Origin: Dasypus novemcinctus
Lineage: Eukaryota > Chordata > Mammalia > Cingulata > Dasypodidae
Direction of reading: 5' to 3'
Assembly: GCF_030445035.2 (NCBI RefSeq)
Contig: NC_080680.1
Coordinates: 49,117,212 to 49,181,211, forward strand
DNA length: 64,000 nt
How positions within the stretch are numbered: position 1 is the stretch's first letter; each line of letters starts with the position of its first letter. A program made the position numbers and the translations under genes. Below are positions 46,383 through 58,699 of this stretch, one piece after another. The notes beneath the pieces were generated by a model. That model was not told the DNA's origin and ran no database searches. It worked only from the letters and a program-made list of their open reading frames with translations.

Positions 46383-46794
46383 AAAAAATGCCAGGGCAGG
46401 AAGCAGATGTGACTCAAGTGATTGAGTTCTTGCCTACCACATGGTAGGTCCTGGGTTCTGTTTCCAGTGCCTCCTGGAGAAGATGACCAAGACAGTGAGT
46501 CGGCAGGACTGACAGGCACAGTTAGCTGATGCATCAAGATGATGCAATAAGGAGACACAAAGAGGAAAGATAATGAGAGACACAACAAAGCAGGGAGCTG
46601 AGGTGGCTCAAGGAATTGAGTGCCTTTCTCCCACTTGGGAGGTCCCAAGTTCAGTTCCCGGTGTCTTCTAAAGAGAAGATGAGCGGACACAGATAGCATA
46701 CAGTGAGTGGACAGAGAGAGTAGACAGCGCAAATAATGAGGAGGTGTGTGAATGAATAAATAAAATTAATCTTAAAAAAAAAAAGTCCCAGGGC
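46383..46794 (+). mobile_element. Dimeric DAS-type SINE with two tRNA-like units
   Basis: Unit 1 (about 46398-46475) has A-box-like TGACTCAAGTGATTGAG and B-box-like CTGGGTTCTGTTTCC. Unit 2 (46592-46670) has TGGCTCAAGGAATTGAG and CAAGTTCAGTTCCCGG. They are joined by a ~115-bp purine-rich spacer. A tail of GAATAAATAAAATTAATC plus poly-A (46773-46784) follows. Imperfect target duplications of TGCCAGGGC / TCCCAGGGC type flank it. The two units are clearly related to each other, so this is a true dimer. Each unit has a potential internal pol III promoter. Confidence 0.85.
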
Positions 46795-47382
46795 TTGGAG
46801 GGAGGGTGAAATGTAAGATTGAGGCTAGGGGCATGGTTAAAAGTCTGAAAATAGAGTGGCCTGACTCCCAGGTGCCCTTCTCCCCTCACACAGCTAGGCC
46901 ACCACCCATTGACTATGAGGCACAGAGAGGTGGGGTGATAGTGGTGAGACACAAAGCTGTAAGGGGAGGGATTTAATGAAAATGCACACTTTGAAGGGTA
47001 GAGCATCAGCTCCCTTCTCCAGCTCTTTCCCACAGAGCTTCTAGAAATCCTACATTTGGGCATTGGTTATAGGCAGGGAATTTGATGATTCTTTTCTGGA
47101 GAGAGAACCTCTGGGATCTCACCAAATAAAAGAACCAGTTTACAAGATATTTACCCTGTGGTAAGAATCACAATTTGACAAGACTTATGTTCCTATATGG
47201 TACTTCTAATAGCTTTTATTAGTTCTTTTTAAAATCTGCCTTGCCAACTAAGGAATGCTAGACATTTGAGGAATTCTTCCAAACCATAATTAAGAAACTG
47301 AAACAAGGCAAAAAGGACCCTTTGTCGCCTACCCAAGAGAGAAGAGACAATGAGGAAGCCAACTAAACAAATCAACACAATG
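46795..47382. other. Non-genic stretch, nothing recognised
   Basis: No gene or named repeat supported. A 131-codon minus frame (46668-47063) overlaps the SINE tail and has no motif. Confidence 0.4.
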
Positions 47383-47823
47383 CATAGTTATATTCTTTTT
47401 AAAAATTATTTATTTATTTATTTTTTATTTCTCTCTGCCCACCCCATTGTCTGCTCTCTGTGTCCATTCACTGTGTGTTCTTCTCTGTCCGCTTGCATTC
47501 TTGTCAGTGGCACTGGGAATCTGTGTCTCTTTTTGTTTCATGATCTTGCTGCGTCAGCTCTCCGTGTGTGCGGCACCACACCTGGCAGGCTGCGCTTTCT
47601 TCACGCAGGGTGGCTCTCCTTACAGGGCACACTCTTTGTGCGTGGGCTCCCCTACACGGGGGACATCCCTACATGGCAGGGCACTCGTTGAGCACATCAG
47701 CACTGGGCGTGGGCCAGCTCACCACACAGGTCAGGAGGCCCTGGGTTTGAACCCTGGACCTCCCATGTGTTAGGCGGATGCTCTACTTGTTGAGCCAAAT
47801 CTGCTTCCCCATAGTTATATTCT
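47383..47823 (-). mobile_element. DAS-type SINE, distinct subfamily, with 14-bp target duplication
   Basis: Reverse-oriented SINE (47397-47809) between two copies of CATAGTTATATTCT (47383-47396 and 47810-47823). The minus-strand head includes B-box-like GGGTTCAAACCC. The region next to the tail ('ccattcactgtgtgttct', 'tccgcttgcattcttgtc') differs from the three copies at 24.5, 25.4 and 62.1 kb and resembles the dimeric copy at 31.2 kb, so it represents another subfamily. Confidence 0.92.
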
Positions 47824-50694
47824 AAGGGCGATATTGTTGTGTGGTGCCCAGCCTTTAAAACTGATATTAAAGGTCTCGTCTGTAATATCAATTGACCAAA
47901 ATTTTGGAGCGAGAAAGAGTCATTAGCACCCCACATCAACCTCCCATCCCCTAGAAAACAGACAGAAGCCAAACCAAAGTCTTAGGAATGGTAATGGGTG
48001 CCCTTTAGTCGCCAAAGACCAAGGTAAATCTTGGCCAGAGAACACAGTGGGACATACTTGCCAAAGTGGAAGCTGCCCTCCCGTGCCCCCAGCTGGGATA
48101 ATGGCCCTCACCTGCGCAGACTCCAGTCACTCCTGCCACCACTCCTGCCACCCAGCCAGGTGCTGGTGGAGCAAAGTGCTCCGGGGAAGGCGGGAAAGCA
48201 GTGGAGACCTTTCAGCCGCTGGGCGGGTGTGCCAATCATGGGGTAAGCTTGGAAAACCAAAGGGAAATGCTGCAGAATTTTACTACAGTGGGCTGTTTCC
48301 CACATTTGTTTCTTTTTCATGTGTGTGTAGGGCTGGATAGATTGGACTCTTCTGTGTTTCTGCAAAGGACTGACAACTTCCATGGGGAGAGTGAGTGAAG
48401 GGTGGAGAGAAGAGCCATAAACGTTTGAATATTACTATATTTCATGGAAAGGATGAACACATTGGGTCCAGGGGAGACCTAGAGATGGCTGAATGAGGCC
48501 GTCAAACAAGGACTATGGGATATTTTTCCTTTCCCAGCTACATGTATTCACTTGTAGAGGGAATAGTACCCCCAATCATTGGTAGAAGAGATCCAGAAAG
48601 AGGGGGCTTTGGGGATTTTGACCCAAACAATTTGGGTGAGAATGCCAGGGTTTTGTCCTCTTAGTAGCAGGTGAGGTGTGGAAAGACAGGCTAACGTCAG
48701 CTTTACCAGGATAAACTGCCAGCGTCAGGAATTAGCAGGGGCTTTAGAGTTAGTAAAAGCTATTCCAATTTTAGGTCTTCCAACCTTTATAGCTTTTTGA
48801 CTACAAGAAAACTATGAATGGTCTATGGGTATTAGTTTCCCCATGTGTAAATTACTTGGAATTGTTGCAAGGATTAAACGGGAATTAATTGACCCCATTC
48901 ATCCAAATAAGTCTTACTCAAGCTTCAAGCCTACCATGAGTCAGGTGCTATGCTATGGATTTAATTAAATAGTTTGGCACCACACAGACTATCCTGAGAC
49001 TCTCCAGCTTTTTAAGTGCAGTTATTCTAATCAGGTCCTCATGAATTCAGAGCTTTGGGTATTGGGGAATAGGGTTGGCTGTTTGGAAAGCAGGAGAAAG
49101 TCACTGTAGGTCATCACTCGTGCTCTGGCTGGGCTAGCGTTAGGAATGTTCTAGCAATATTTTCATCCATCAGCGCTGTCTGCATTAGTTTAACTGTTCT
49201 GAACCCTGAAGCCTCCTACCAAGCAACAACCATTTCCTCCCAGGCTGCCTGACCCAGGCACCTCTAACTAGGTCTTGGATCCCTGTTGGAGACATAGTTT
49301 ATGGTGGCAAGAGGCCTTTCAGTGTCTGTGACCTTTGCACTGTGGACAACTGGAGCTGAGGTCACTTATTTTCCTTGGAAGTGGAAATGGTCTGATGAGG
49401 TACTCTGGGTCATGGGGTGTGCAGCTGTCTGCTTAGAACTTGACAGAAAGCAGCTGAGTAAGGATGACTAGCCATTTAATGGACGTTAATTACTGCTTGC
49501 AGCATCCCTGTAGGTCAGAGGACAGGAGAACTCTGATGTCAGTTCTGACATGCCAGAGCTGGCGGCTGGCTGGCACTTAATATTTGATTAAGGTTGTGGT
49601 TAGTTTAGCACAGCCAGAGTTACCCCAATGTAAAGTCTGAGACTCTTCTAATTTGCAGAGGGCCAGTTCAGAGTTACTTTCTTCAATGAAATTGATGCAA
49701 TGAAGTTTGTACTGAGCTTCCCCTACTCCCACCTCCTCCATAACCCACAGTAACTTAAACAAGGAGGTGCAGAGTATGATTTCTGAGCTCTGTCTTCCTT
49801 GATTGAATTAGAACCAGTAATTCTAGAGAAGGTGGATTTATCCCAAGCCACCATTTACTAATCCTTCCATTATACCTTCCTAACACTTATGTTTAAGTGT
49901 AGAGACAGATTAAAGAACACGAGTAATTAATGGAATTACAAATCGGAGGAACAAGTGGCAGTCCTCTCAATGCTAACCTCTGGCTCCTGCAATGAAGCAG
50001 AGGTTTAAGTCCTATGCAGTGCATCGTTTAAAAACATCATCTCCTAAGTGCTCATTAGCTCCATTTTAGCCTAGCTGGCATATGGAAGTTGTCAGGTGTG
50101 AATATTTATTGGGATTGAAATGGACTTTTAAGAGGTGAATGCTGATGAGAAGCAACTTGGGATATTAAAAGAGCCTGCATATGTTACTGAGAGGACAACT
50201 GATGGGCTGGTCCTTCCCCTCTCCAGTAGCTGGGAAACTGTTCCAGCAGTGCAGAACAAGGCAGGTTGCAACCTTGCTGCTTCATCTCCAGCTGTTAGGA
50301 CTTTAGACACTTGAATTCAAGTACAGGTTGGGGAAACATTATCTGGCAGAGGGAACAAGAGGCAAAATTTTCTTGTTTAGTGGGGAGTTTACACAAAGAG
50401 AGCCTTCAGGTTTGGCAGTGCCCTGGTCTGTCTCCATTTCTGTAGTAAATCCATTGAGACAAAAGGGCTCCCATTTCAAAAAGTGGGCTCTAGAGGTGAA
50501 CACAGTTGAATCAAAGGACACAGCGTTCATTTTTGATTTCAGATTCATAGATGCAGTCGGAGACAGTGCTGGTGCCTTGAATTTGTCAGTTTAAGAACAT
50601 TTCTCAACAGACATAGGGTTTTATGTATTGCTATTCAACTACTTTCTTGCTATAGTATTCTCACTGAAAACTATATTTTAATTTGGTAGCAAAA
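47824..50694. other. Non-genic stretch; weak MIR and candidate noncoding conservation
   Basis: A MIR-like patch may lie at 48830-48895 ('tagtttccccatgtgtaaa'). A GC-rich segment at 48050-48250 has a few CpGs but is too short for a CpG island. The non-repetitive segment 49440-49600 is a candidate conserved element. No gene supported. Confidence 0.35.
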
Positions 50695-51630
50695 ATATTT
50701 TTTCTACTTTTAAAATTAAGGTATAATTTATATACAGTAAAATTTGCCCTTTTTAGTATACAGTTGTGAGAGTTTTGACAGATACCCAATAAAAATGTAG
50801 AATAGTTTCATCATGCCACCCCCCACTCCCCCGAATTTCTTTGTGCACCTTTGTAGTCAATCCCTCAGCCTCTGGCAGCTACCAGTCTGTTTTCTATCTC
50901 TATGGTTTTGCTTTTCTGAGAATGTCACAAAAATGGAATCACACAGCATGTATGTAACCTTTTTAGTCTGGCTTTTTAGCATAATGCGCTTGAGAATTAT
51001 CCATATTGTTTTATGTATGTATCAGTAATTTTTCTTTTTTTATTGCTAAGAATCCCATTCTGTTGATATACTACAATTTGTTTATCCATTTCCCTGTTGA
51101 GAGATATTTGGATTGCTTCCAGTTTTTTTTTTTTTTTTTTGCAATACGTATAAAACCACAATATATACCTTATTGTAGGTTTTCAAGTAGACATAAATTT
51201 TGATTTCACTTGGGTAAATACCAAGTAGTTGTGTGGTTGAGTTGTTCAGTAGGCATATGTTTAATTTTATGAGAAACTGCTAAACTATTTTCCAAAGTGG
51301 ATGTATGCTATGTATTCCCAGCAGCAAGGGATGAGAGTTCCAGTTGCTCCTTTTCCTTGACAGCACTCGGTATTGTCAATATTTTAAAAATTTAGCCATA
51401 ATAATATATGTTTAGTGTTAACATATGATTTATTTAGCATTTCCATAGTGACTTATGTTGAGCTCTTCAAGTTTTTTTGGTCTCTGTATATCTTCAGTCT
51501 TTTGCCCATTTCAGAGCAAATTATTAATCTGATAGAAAAATAGTATTTTGTTTAATTTCTTATCTTTCTTTTTAGGTTGAAATTTTCCATCTGTCTGTTG
51601 CCCTGAAAAACTAAACTTTTATTTTTTTCC
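50695..51630 (-). mobile_element. L1 LINE 3' region, antisense
   Basis: The plus strand follows reversed L1 3' sequence for over 900 bp: 'aaggtataatttatatacag', 'tacagttgtgagagttttga', 'ctatctctatggttttgctt', 'tttagcataatgcgcttgag', 'ctacaatttgtttatccatt', 'tttccaaagtggatgtatgc'. A T19 run sits at about 51122-51140. Confidence 0.8.
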
Positions 51631-54600
51631 CCCTAAAAGCCTTTTGTCACCTGATAGACATTGAGAACAACATTTAGTGTGGATAGAGTCATATTTTCTC
51701 TAAGACAGACAGTAGAAAACTATGTATAGAACATTTTTATGGATGGCTTTGGAAATAAAAGATAACTGCTTCAATTCTCTCTGGTGGAGCCTACCCCAAC
51801 CTGTGAAGTGGGGTCATTAAGTCAAGTTCCCCTTTATAAGAGAAGAAACAATCATAGACATTTCTTTTAAGAGGGTAACTTGTTTTTGTAGAACTATAAG
51901 ACACCAGAGGATTATAGGATTCTCATTTTTAAAATAGCCCCAGGATTTCCTCAGGGCAAGTATTGATTATTTGTGGCTTGAAGTCTTAAATCAAGAAAGA
52001 CAACATGCTTCAGAATTAACAACAACAACAAAAATAAGTTGACATATCCCAAGATTGACATGGTTCTTTTAGATTTAAGACACAAATAGAAATCACAGCA
52101 ACCTGCACTACTTATTGGTTTGAAGGAAAAATAAACAAGACTTTGAAATATTCTATTGTTTTGTTGGAATGCACATGTAGTAGATTTCTTTTAGGATTTG
52201 CCCTGTTCCCTGTATCTTCATTCTCTGAGAATTGCTCTTCTTTTTTCATGTCATTTTTCACCATCTACAGCAGCCATATTTGTAGTCTCTAGCCCCACCT
52301 GACCCCACTCACATCCTTGTCCCAAATTATTTGACCAGAGGTAGTTGCTGGACTCAGGGTGGGCCAATGAGATCTTCTCTACTGTTGCTGAATCTGACAT
52401 AAAGTAAACTTGGGAAGCACGTACTAGCCATTTCTTGCCACATGGATGTGGAATTAGAGAAACTCAGTCTGCAGAAAGAAATAAAAATGAGGCCTACTTC
52501 TGGAAAGACAAAGGATAAAGACAGAGAAAGGATACTGCCTAGATTCCTGATGGTCCATATCTTACTTCCTACCATTTCCCTAGGCTCCTCTACATTGGAA
52601 ATGATGAGATAATTCATGATGCTTCCTTTTAATTCCCCCCTAGATTAGAGTTAGCTTAAGTTTGTTTCCAATATTGCAATCAAGAGAGTCTCAACAGATA
52701 AGATTGGATGATCTTGGCTAGGAAACACTGTTATCTAAGTTGACATCCTACAAAGACTTCTGAGTGGCAACCGCCATAAACGCCAAGCTTTCCAATGCCA
52801 GATAAATAGTCAGAATTGAGGGTAGATGCAGTCAATGTGAAGGTAATTCTCAGTGAAGAAATGGAATGTTAGATTTGGAATGGATCTTAGAGGTTATTTA
52901 TTCCACTCAGTCTAACCTTTCTCACAGAGCAGAAGGCACCTCTCTTGAATTCAGATAGTTTCCCATCTGATCATTAATAATATGACAGTTGGTTCAATTC
53001 TGGACATATACAGATGTAGGAAGATAAACTTTATTTTCTATTTTAAAATTCATTCTTTTTCCTAGACCTTTCAAATATTTCAAGACAGCTGCTACTCTTA
53101 ATTTATTCTCCTGGGATTCCTCTTCTTTTTCACTTCTGAGGCCATCAGTAGATAATAAAGATATTTTTGCCAGCAAATGTTACAGTTTGAATCCAGAAAC
53201 ACCAATCAAATTTGATTTGATGGGAAGCTTTCTGGTTGTCTGTTGATGAGTCACACGCACAACTGTCTTGGTTTATATCTTTTTCAATGTATCAAATATG
53301 CCATTAGAAAATCTTGTTTGTGTATATTTGGGGCATTTTTTTCCTCCAAAACAAAATCTTCTTTATTTCCTTAAAGCACAAATCTCCAAAATTGAGGAGG
53401 TGTTTCACATTCTCCTTTCTAGGTTCTTTCTTTAGTTATCTCTGACAAAAGATATTGATGATTGATTAAGGAACAAGTGACAACATAGTTAAGGATTGGG
53501 GAAACACTAGCAACTCATGTAATGCTAAATAATGACTTAGGAGCTCTTCATTTATAATCTGATTTTTTAACAAAAATGTATCACCACAAAATACAATATA
53601 ATTAAATCTAAGTAAAGATGTACAGAGTAGGTGAGTTTCCAATGATGTTATATCTAGGCACTCTAGTTGCTGAAGATTTCCTTTAGAACAAGAGTTCTTT
53701 TTAGAATGTTCCATTGTCTCATCCACAAAGACTGTGTGTTGCTAGTTTTGGAGTCTTGTAGTGTCCAATGACTCTGTCTTAAATTCCGTGGAAAGTGTGT
53801 AAGACAAGACCAGTCAATCTCTGAGTCAAATGTAGACAGGACTTCAATTGTACCCATAGCTGCTCTGGACCTCCTGCAGCCTCTCTTTGATCATTCTGTC
53901 TCTATTGATTGCTTTCCCTGGGGAACTGGCTAATGATGTGGTAAAATGTGACTTGCAAGAGCTTCCTGTTCATCATGATCAGCCCTGATGGTGATCAACT
54001 GCGAAACTACCAAGATCCAGGCAGTGATTATGGGTGTGTGTGTGGGGGGGAAAGGGGTGTGTGTGGCGCAGCTACAGTCTTGGCTGGCATGACCAAGAGA
54101 AGATGGGGCCAGAGAATCAAATGCGAATGGGTTTTCCATACACTTGCTCCAAACAATACCCTCCCCCCTGCACCCTATCCTTGTGTCTACCCGTTCACCA
54201 TCAGCCTGCGGGAGGGATATTGTTGACAGTATGGAAAAGACTTACCTCACACAGACTCTGCTTACATCAAAAGGGTCATTTACACCCTTTGGGGTCTCGC
54301 ACAGACTAGTGATGGGAAGGAGAAAAAGGAGGCACCTATGATGATGCCAGTACAAAATAGGTGCTCATCCTCTTTAGTGAACTGAGCTGAATTACTGGTG
54401 ACCAAGTCAAAGCTGTTTCATATTGAGATAGCTTGTTTATATCCTTTTCCCCAAAACTAGAAGGAAAGTAGTCCGAAGTTTATAATTAGCACTCTCTCCC
54501 TTCACTTCACAACAGCTAATATAGGGACTGCAAGAACACCATTTTGCAGCTAGTTTTATAGTGTCACAGACCAGCTGGGATCAGAAGTTCTGGGAACTCC

Positions 54601-54974
54601 AAAGGTGTTGGGCTGTGTCAGACTGATGAATTATGTAAAACCTGTTTTCTGAGTATTATTAATCATCCTCAAGCAAATGAAGACATGCTAATTAATTTAT
54701 GGTGGTTTTTTACCTGCAAATGCCAAAGGAACTGAACCAAATTAAATCTTCTCTTCTCTTCAGGACCAGCACCCTGTTAAACACCCTATGATTTATCCAA
54801 ATCAATTAGAAAGAAGTGGTCCTTTGGAAACTTAGTTTGCTGTGGTTTCAGAATCCCAAGCTCTGTTTCTTGAAATTGTGGCCCAAAGTTTTATGCATAA
54901 GGACTTGAAAGTGAATGGATGGAATTCATTTCTATTCTTCATAGCAGATCCAGCATGCATCAGACTCTGTATTA
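51631..54974. other. Non-genic stretch with small simple repeats
   Basis: It holds a short AAC run near 52018-52030 and a GT/G-rich patch at 54031-54066. The AT-rich, non-repetitive segment 54610-54725 (containing GCTAATTAATTT) is a candidate conserved element. No gene or firmly named repeat was supported. Confidence 0.4.
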
Positions 54975-55175
54975 GCTAGTTTTAAGCATATATCTCATTA
55001 AGTTCTTATCCAAACTGTTAGGCATTTTTGTCTTAATTGTACACATAAGAAAATAGGCTTAGAGTTTATTTAAATTTCCCCAGGTTACACAGCTTATAAG
55101 TCCAGGGCTGAGATGCAAAACTAAGTGTTCCTGATTCCATAGTCCTTGTTCTTTCTACTGTACCATGCTATTCCC
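54975..55175 (-). repeat. MIR SINE, antisense
   Basis: Reverse-MIR order: 'tacacataagaaaataggct', 'aaatttccccaggttacaca', 'gcttataagtccagggctga', 'tctttctactgtaccatgct'. Confidence 0.75.
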
Positions 55176-55804
55176 AATGAGATGATCTACTATGCATATG
55201 AACTTTTACCAGCCAGATATCTGTCTTTTGCATTGTAGACTTTGCACTACAATTTTAAGAATAAGGGTTTCTCATTTTTTCCCCATCACTGGGTTAAAAT
55301 ATCAGAGAAAGAACTTTAGAGTTTTCTAATGGATGCATTAGAACAGCATCCAGGGCAAAACGACCCCATTCTCGCCCTCAACTTCATGAATATTCTAATG
55401 TTTCTTTGCCAGGTCATTTCCCTTAATAACAATTACATTGTTTCTCATGAGTGAGATACCTTTATATCCATTGCCATGTTTGTCATGTGAGCCATGGCTA
55501 ATGTGCCTATGAAGGCACTTGGTCACTGAACATTCCGGAAGCACTCTGGGAAGACTGAAGAAAGGGAGCAGACTTTAACTGACCACAGGTGGTTTGCTCA
55601 GAAGTGGTCCTGAGTTCTTTCCATCTCTGTTTAGATGAGTGTTCCAGGCTTTCTTCCCCATCCTCACCCTTTTCCCTGCTCACTTCGGGTATTGACTACC
55701 ATGATTAGCATTTATCTTGGCAATTAGTTGGCATGTCCAGAAAGGTAAGAATGCTGGCTAATTCTCCAAAAGATTGCTCAGCTGTTTAGAATAGAGCAGA
55801 GGTT
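55176..55804. other. Non-genic stretch, nothing recognised
   Basis: No gene or named repeat supported. Confidence 0.4.
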
Positions 55805-55900
55805 CTTAACCAGGGTCCATGGACCCCTAAGATCTGTGGAAAGAGCTTGAACTGAAAATTCAAGCAAATATTATTCTTGTGGGGATGTGTAGTGCGGGTG
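55805..55900 (+). mobile_element. hAT-type DNA transposon fragment (tentative)
   Basis: GCAGAGGTTCTTAACCAGGG followed by 'tccatggacccctaagatct' matches the start of a common non-autonomous mammalian DNA transposon. The rest is diverged. Confidence 0.5.
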
Positions 55901-57064
55901 CGATATATTGATTAAATAATACACAGTAAAGTGTGGACTTAGTATGATTTTTATTTTGATGTAGTTTGTTCTGAGTTCAGTGGATAACTGTCTTTAAAAT
56001 GGTTGGTAAGGATGAAGGAGATGGTTTTGTGATGCTTTGGGAAACCCCAAATTTCTAAATGTTTGCCGAAAATGACTGTTTGAACAGATGTTGAACCTAA
56101 TGGGGTAGAGGCTTCTCATATCTTTTGACAGTAATAAGTGCCATCTAGATGTTAGTCCATTCCTAGCATGGACTCCAGAGCTGGTCACACCCGAGAGAAG
56201 AAGCCAGGAAATAGAGTGTGGGCTGAAGAGTTTTAATTTGCCGGTGGGGGTGGGGTGGGAGGGAGCTTCTTTCTTTCATGCATATTACCTTGATAAAGAG
56301 GGAGAGAGTAAAGTGATATAAGGAAGCGGCCAAAGAGTGGGATCAAATGGGTTGTTTCCTCTAGGAACAAAGGTTTTACATAGGTAAAGAACTTGTAGAA
56401 GAAGAGAATTCATTACTTAGCCATACTATTTAAAAATCTCTTTTTATCTGCACTGTTAAACTGCATTTTTGCAAGGACTGAGGGTTATTGTGGTGCTAGT
56501 GGTGATTTTTCACACCCTTATTGTTTTCATTTCGTTTCCCTTAGAGAAGGAAATGAGTTGCAGCTAATTTTGAACTGATCCTGAGAGAACCAAATTTAGA
56601 GAATTCTCTTTGAAAGGCACATGAAAGTACTTAAAAGATTCTATATTTGTTTAATCTGTGAAAGTGAGGGATCAAATTAAAGATATCTTGGATTTTCTGT
56701 TATTAGGCACTATATTCTGTTCTTTTTATGAAGTCAATTGAGAGAACAGAGAATTGAGTGATTTTAATTTAAAATTATATTTTGTCTTATGTTTCATTCA
56801 GTTTTAGGGATAATAAGCTACCTACCTTTCATGGCATCATTTTTAGATACACATAGTAGTATAGTTAAAAAATAGTGTGAATAAGCTTCAATCAGTCCAT
56901 AAGAAAAAGAGGACCTAAGATAATCAAAAGATGACATTTTGCCAGACTTCACGTGGTTGATTAGATAGGGCTCAAGGATGTTTTATTGGTTCTATTAACA
57001 TAATATATAATTCCATAGCTGATTAGGGCAAGGTATGATCTTGATTATAGCTTGGGGAATTTAA
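55901..57064. other. Non-genic stretch, nothing recognised
   Basis: AT-rich; a short G-rich patch at 56243-56263. No feature supported. Confidence 0.4.
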
Positions 57065-57225
57065 GAGTGTAGGTTAAATGTCAGTTCTGTAATTTCTCTC
57101 GGTCTTAGTTTTTTCCTCTCAAATGGGGGCTATTATACTCATCCTTCAGTGCTGTTTGAGGTTTAAATGTGCTAAAGTAGATAAAGGGTTTAGCATTGTG
57201 CTTGGCTCGATAAATTAAGACTAAT
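57065..57225 (+). repeat. MIR SINE
   Basis: 'tctgtaatttctctcggtct', 'ctcaaatgggggctattata', 'aaagggtttagcattgtgct', 'tggctcgataaattaagac' follow the sense MIR core and tail. Confidence 0.7.
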
Positions 57226-58424
57226 GTTATAGTTCTCAAAGATATTAGTAATGGACCTCTACAGATTGTATTACACCATTTTGAGTTAGCAGATTCCTAT
57301 TAGATAACATCTAGCTCTAGCATGTTCTATCTTATTGTATTACAGGGCAATCCATATTTCTGCCTTATGTAGTATTAAGTATTGTCCCAATTCCTTGGCA
57401 TATGGTGAAATCTCTCAACATGTGCAGGTTCTTGATCTTGTTATTAGATACCAACGAAATAAAACCTTCCTGGTGATCAAATTTAGTAAATCCTAGTTAT
57501 TCTCAAAGCATGATTATTTCAACTTTTTCTTAAAGGAAAGACTTTTATGGAAAATTTTCTTAGAAGTTGGAATTCCAATCAAGGTTAATTTCAACCTGAT
57601 TCAAAAGGAGGCCAGAACTATGAATTGTCCTGTAGGTACAACTAGGAATTTAGGACTGGGACCTTGGCCCTTTTGATAAAATCTTTCTAGGGCCTTCTGG
57701 TTGTTAAGCCAGTAGGGCATCATCTTACTCAATATTCCCAGGGGGTGTCACAATATACAGATAATGACCTGTTGGCCTGAAGCTCTGGCAGTAAGAAGGT
57801 CTTTATATTACCTGGGGAAGAGACCGAGGGGGTGATAGATGTTGTCAGTGCCCCAGCCATGTCTCCTTGGCACCCCATTCCTGTGCCTGCCTACCTTATG
57901 ACTTCCAGCTGCAAAGACCTGCAATGCTTCACTGAGAGTTTTTTGTGCCTGTGGGATCCATCTTGGCCCAAGTGTGGGGCAGGCTGGATATGCAGGAGCA
58001 GTCCTCAATCAATGAAGGAGTTGATGGAAAAACGCCAAGCTCCATTGCCTTTCAGGTGGGAAAACCCCAAGGTAGAGCCACACTGTTGTCCAGAGTTCTG
58101 CAGTGTGCCTGAGCCCCCACTTCATAGTGGCAGCCTGCTTGATAATCTTCCTTTATCACTTTCCTTCCTTTCTTTCCTTCACTTCTCTACTCCCTTATCA
58201 TATCACCTTACAAACTACTTCAACTCATAAACTTGTCTCAGAGTTGGCTTTGGAGAAACCCAACTTGAGACAAAGGATCTACTCACTTTGCCTTACTTCT
58301 TACATCACCTTTTATAACTGTGCCCCAGAATCTGCCTACTCTATCTACTGGTCTTCAGAAGAAGGAAGGAAGAAAAGGGGAGACTTGGTATTCTACCCAT
58401 CCACTTTATAGGTGATTTCAACTT
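57226..58424. other. Non-genic stretch, nothing recognised
   Basis: A 132-codon plus frame at 57832-58230 overlaps a 102-codon one and shows no domain, so I do not call it. No named repeat supported. Confidence 0.4.
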
Positions 58425-58585
58425 CATGATCCCATATCTCATTTCAGTGATGTGAAGTAGAATTTCCATTTTACAGATGAAGAAATAGAGGTGCGGAATG
58501 TTAAGTATCTTAATTGAGGTAACACAACTTCTGGATGGAAGAGATAGGACTTGATCCCAGGTTTTGTGATTGCTCTAAAATGTTC
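58425..58585 (-). repeat. MIR SINE, antisense
   Basis: 'ttccattttacagatgaaga', 'ggaatgttaagtatcttaat', 'gataggacttgatcccaggt' give the reversed MIR order, ending with the head-side B-box region. Confidence 0.75.
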
Positions 58586-58699
58586 TTGTTTTCTAACTTT
58601 TTTCTGTAAGTGTGAACAGATTAGGTGAGAAATAATGTGCATCTCTTCATTCTGTTGTAAGTTGTTAAAAGGTTCATATATCATATCATATCACTTCAA

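Noticed and set aside
48050..48250. CpG island or promoter
   Set aside because: Too short and with too few CpGs, with no associated exon or transcript signature.
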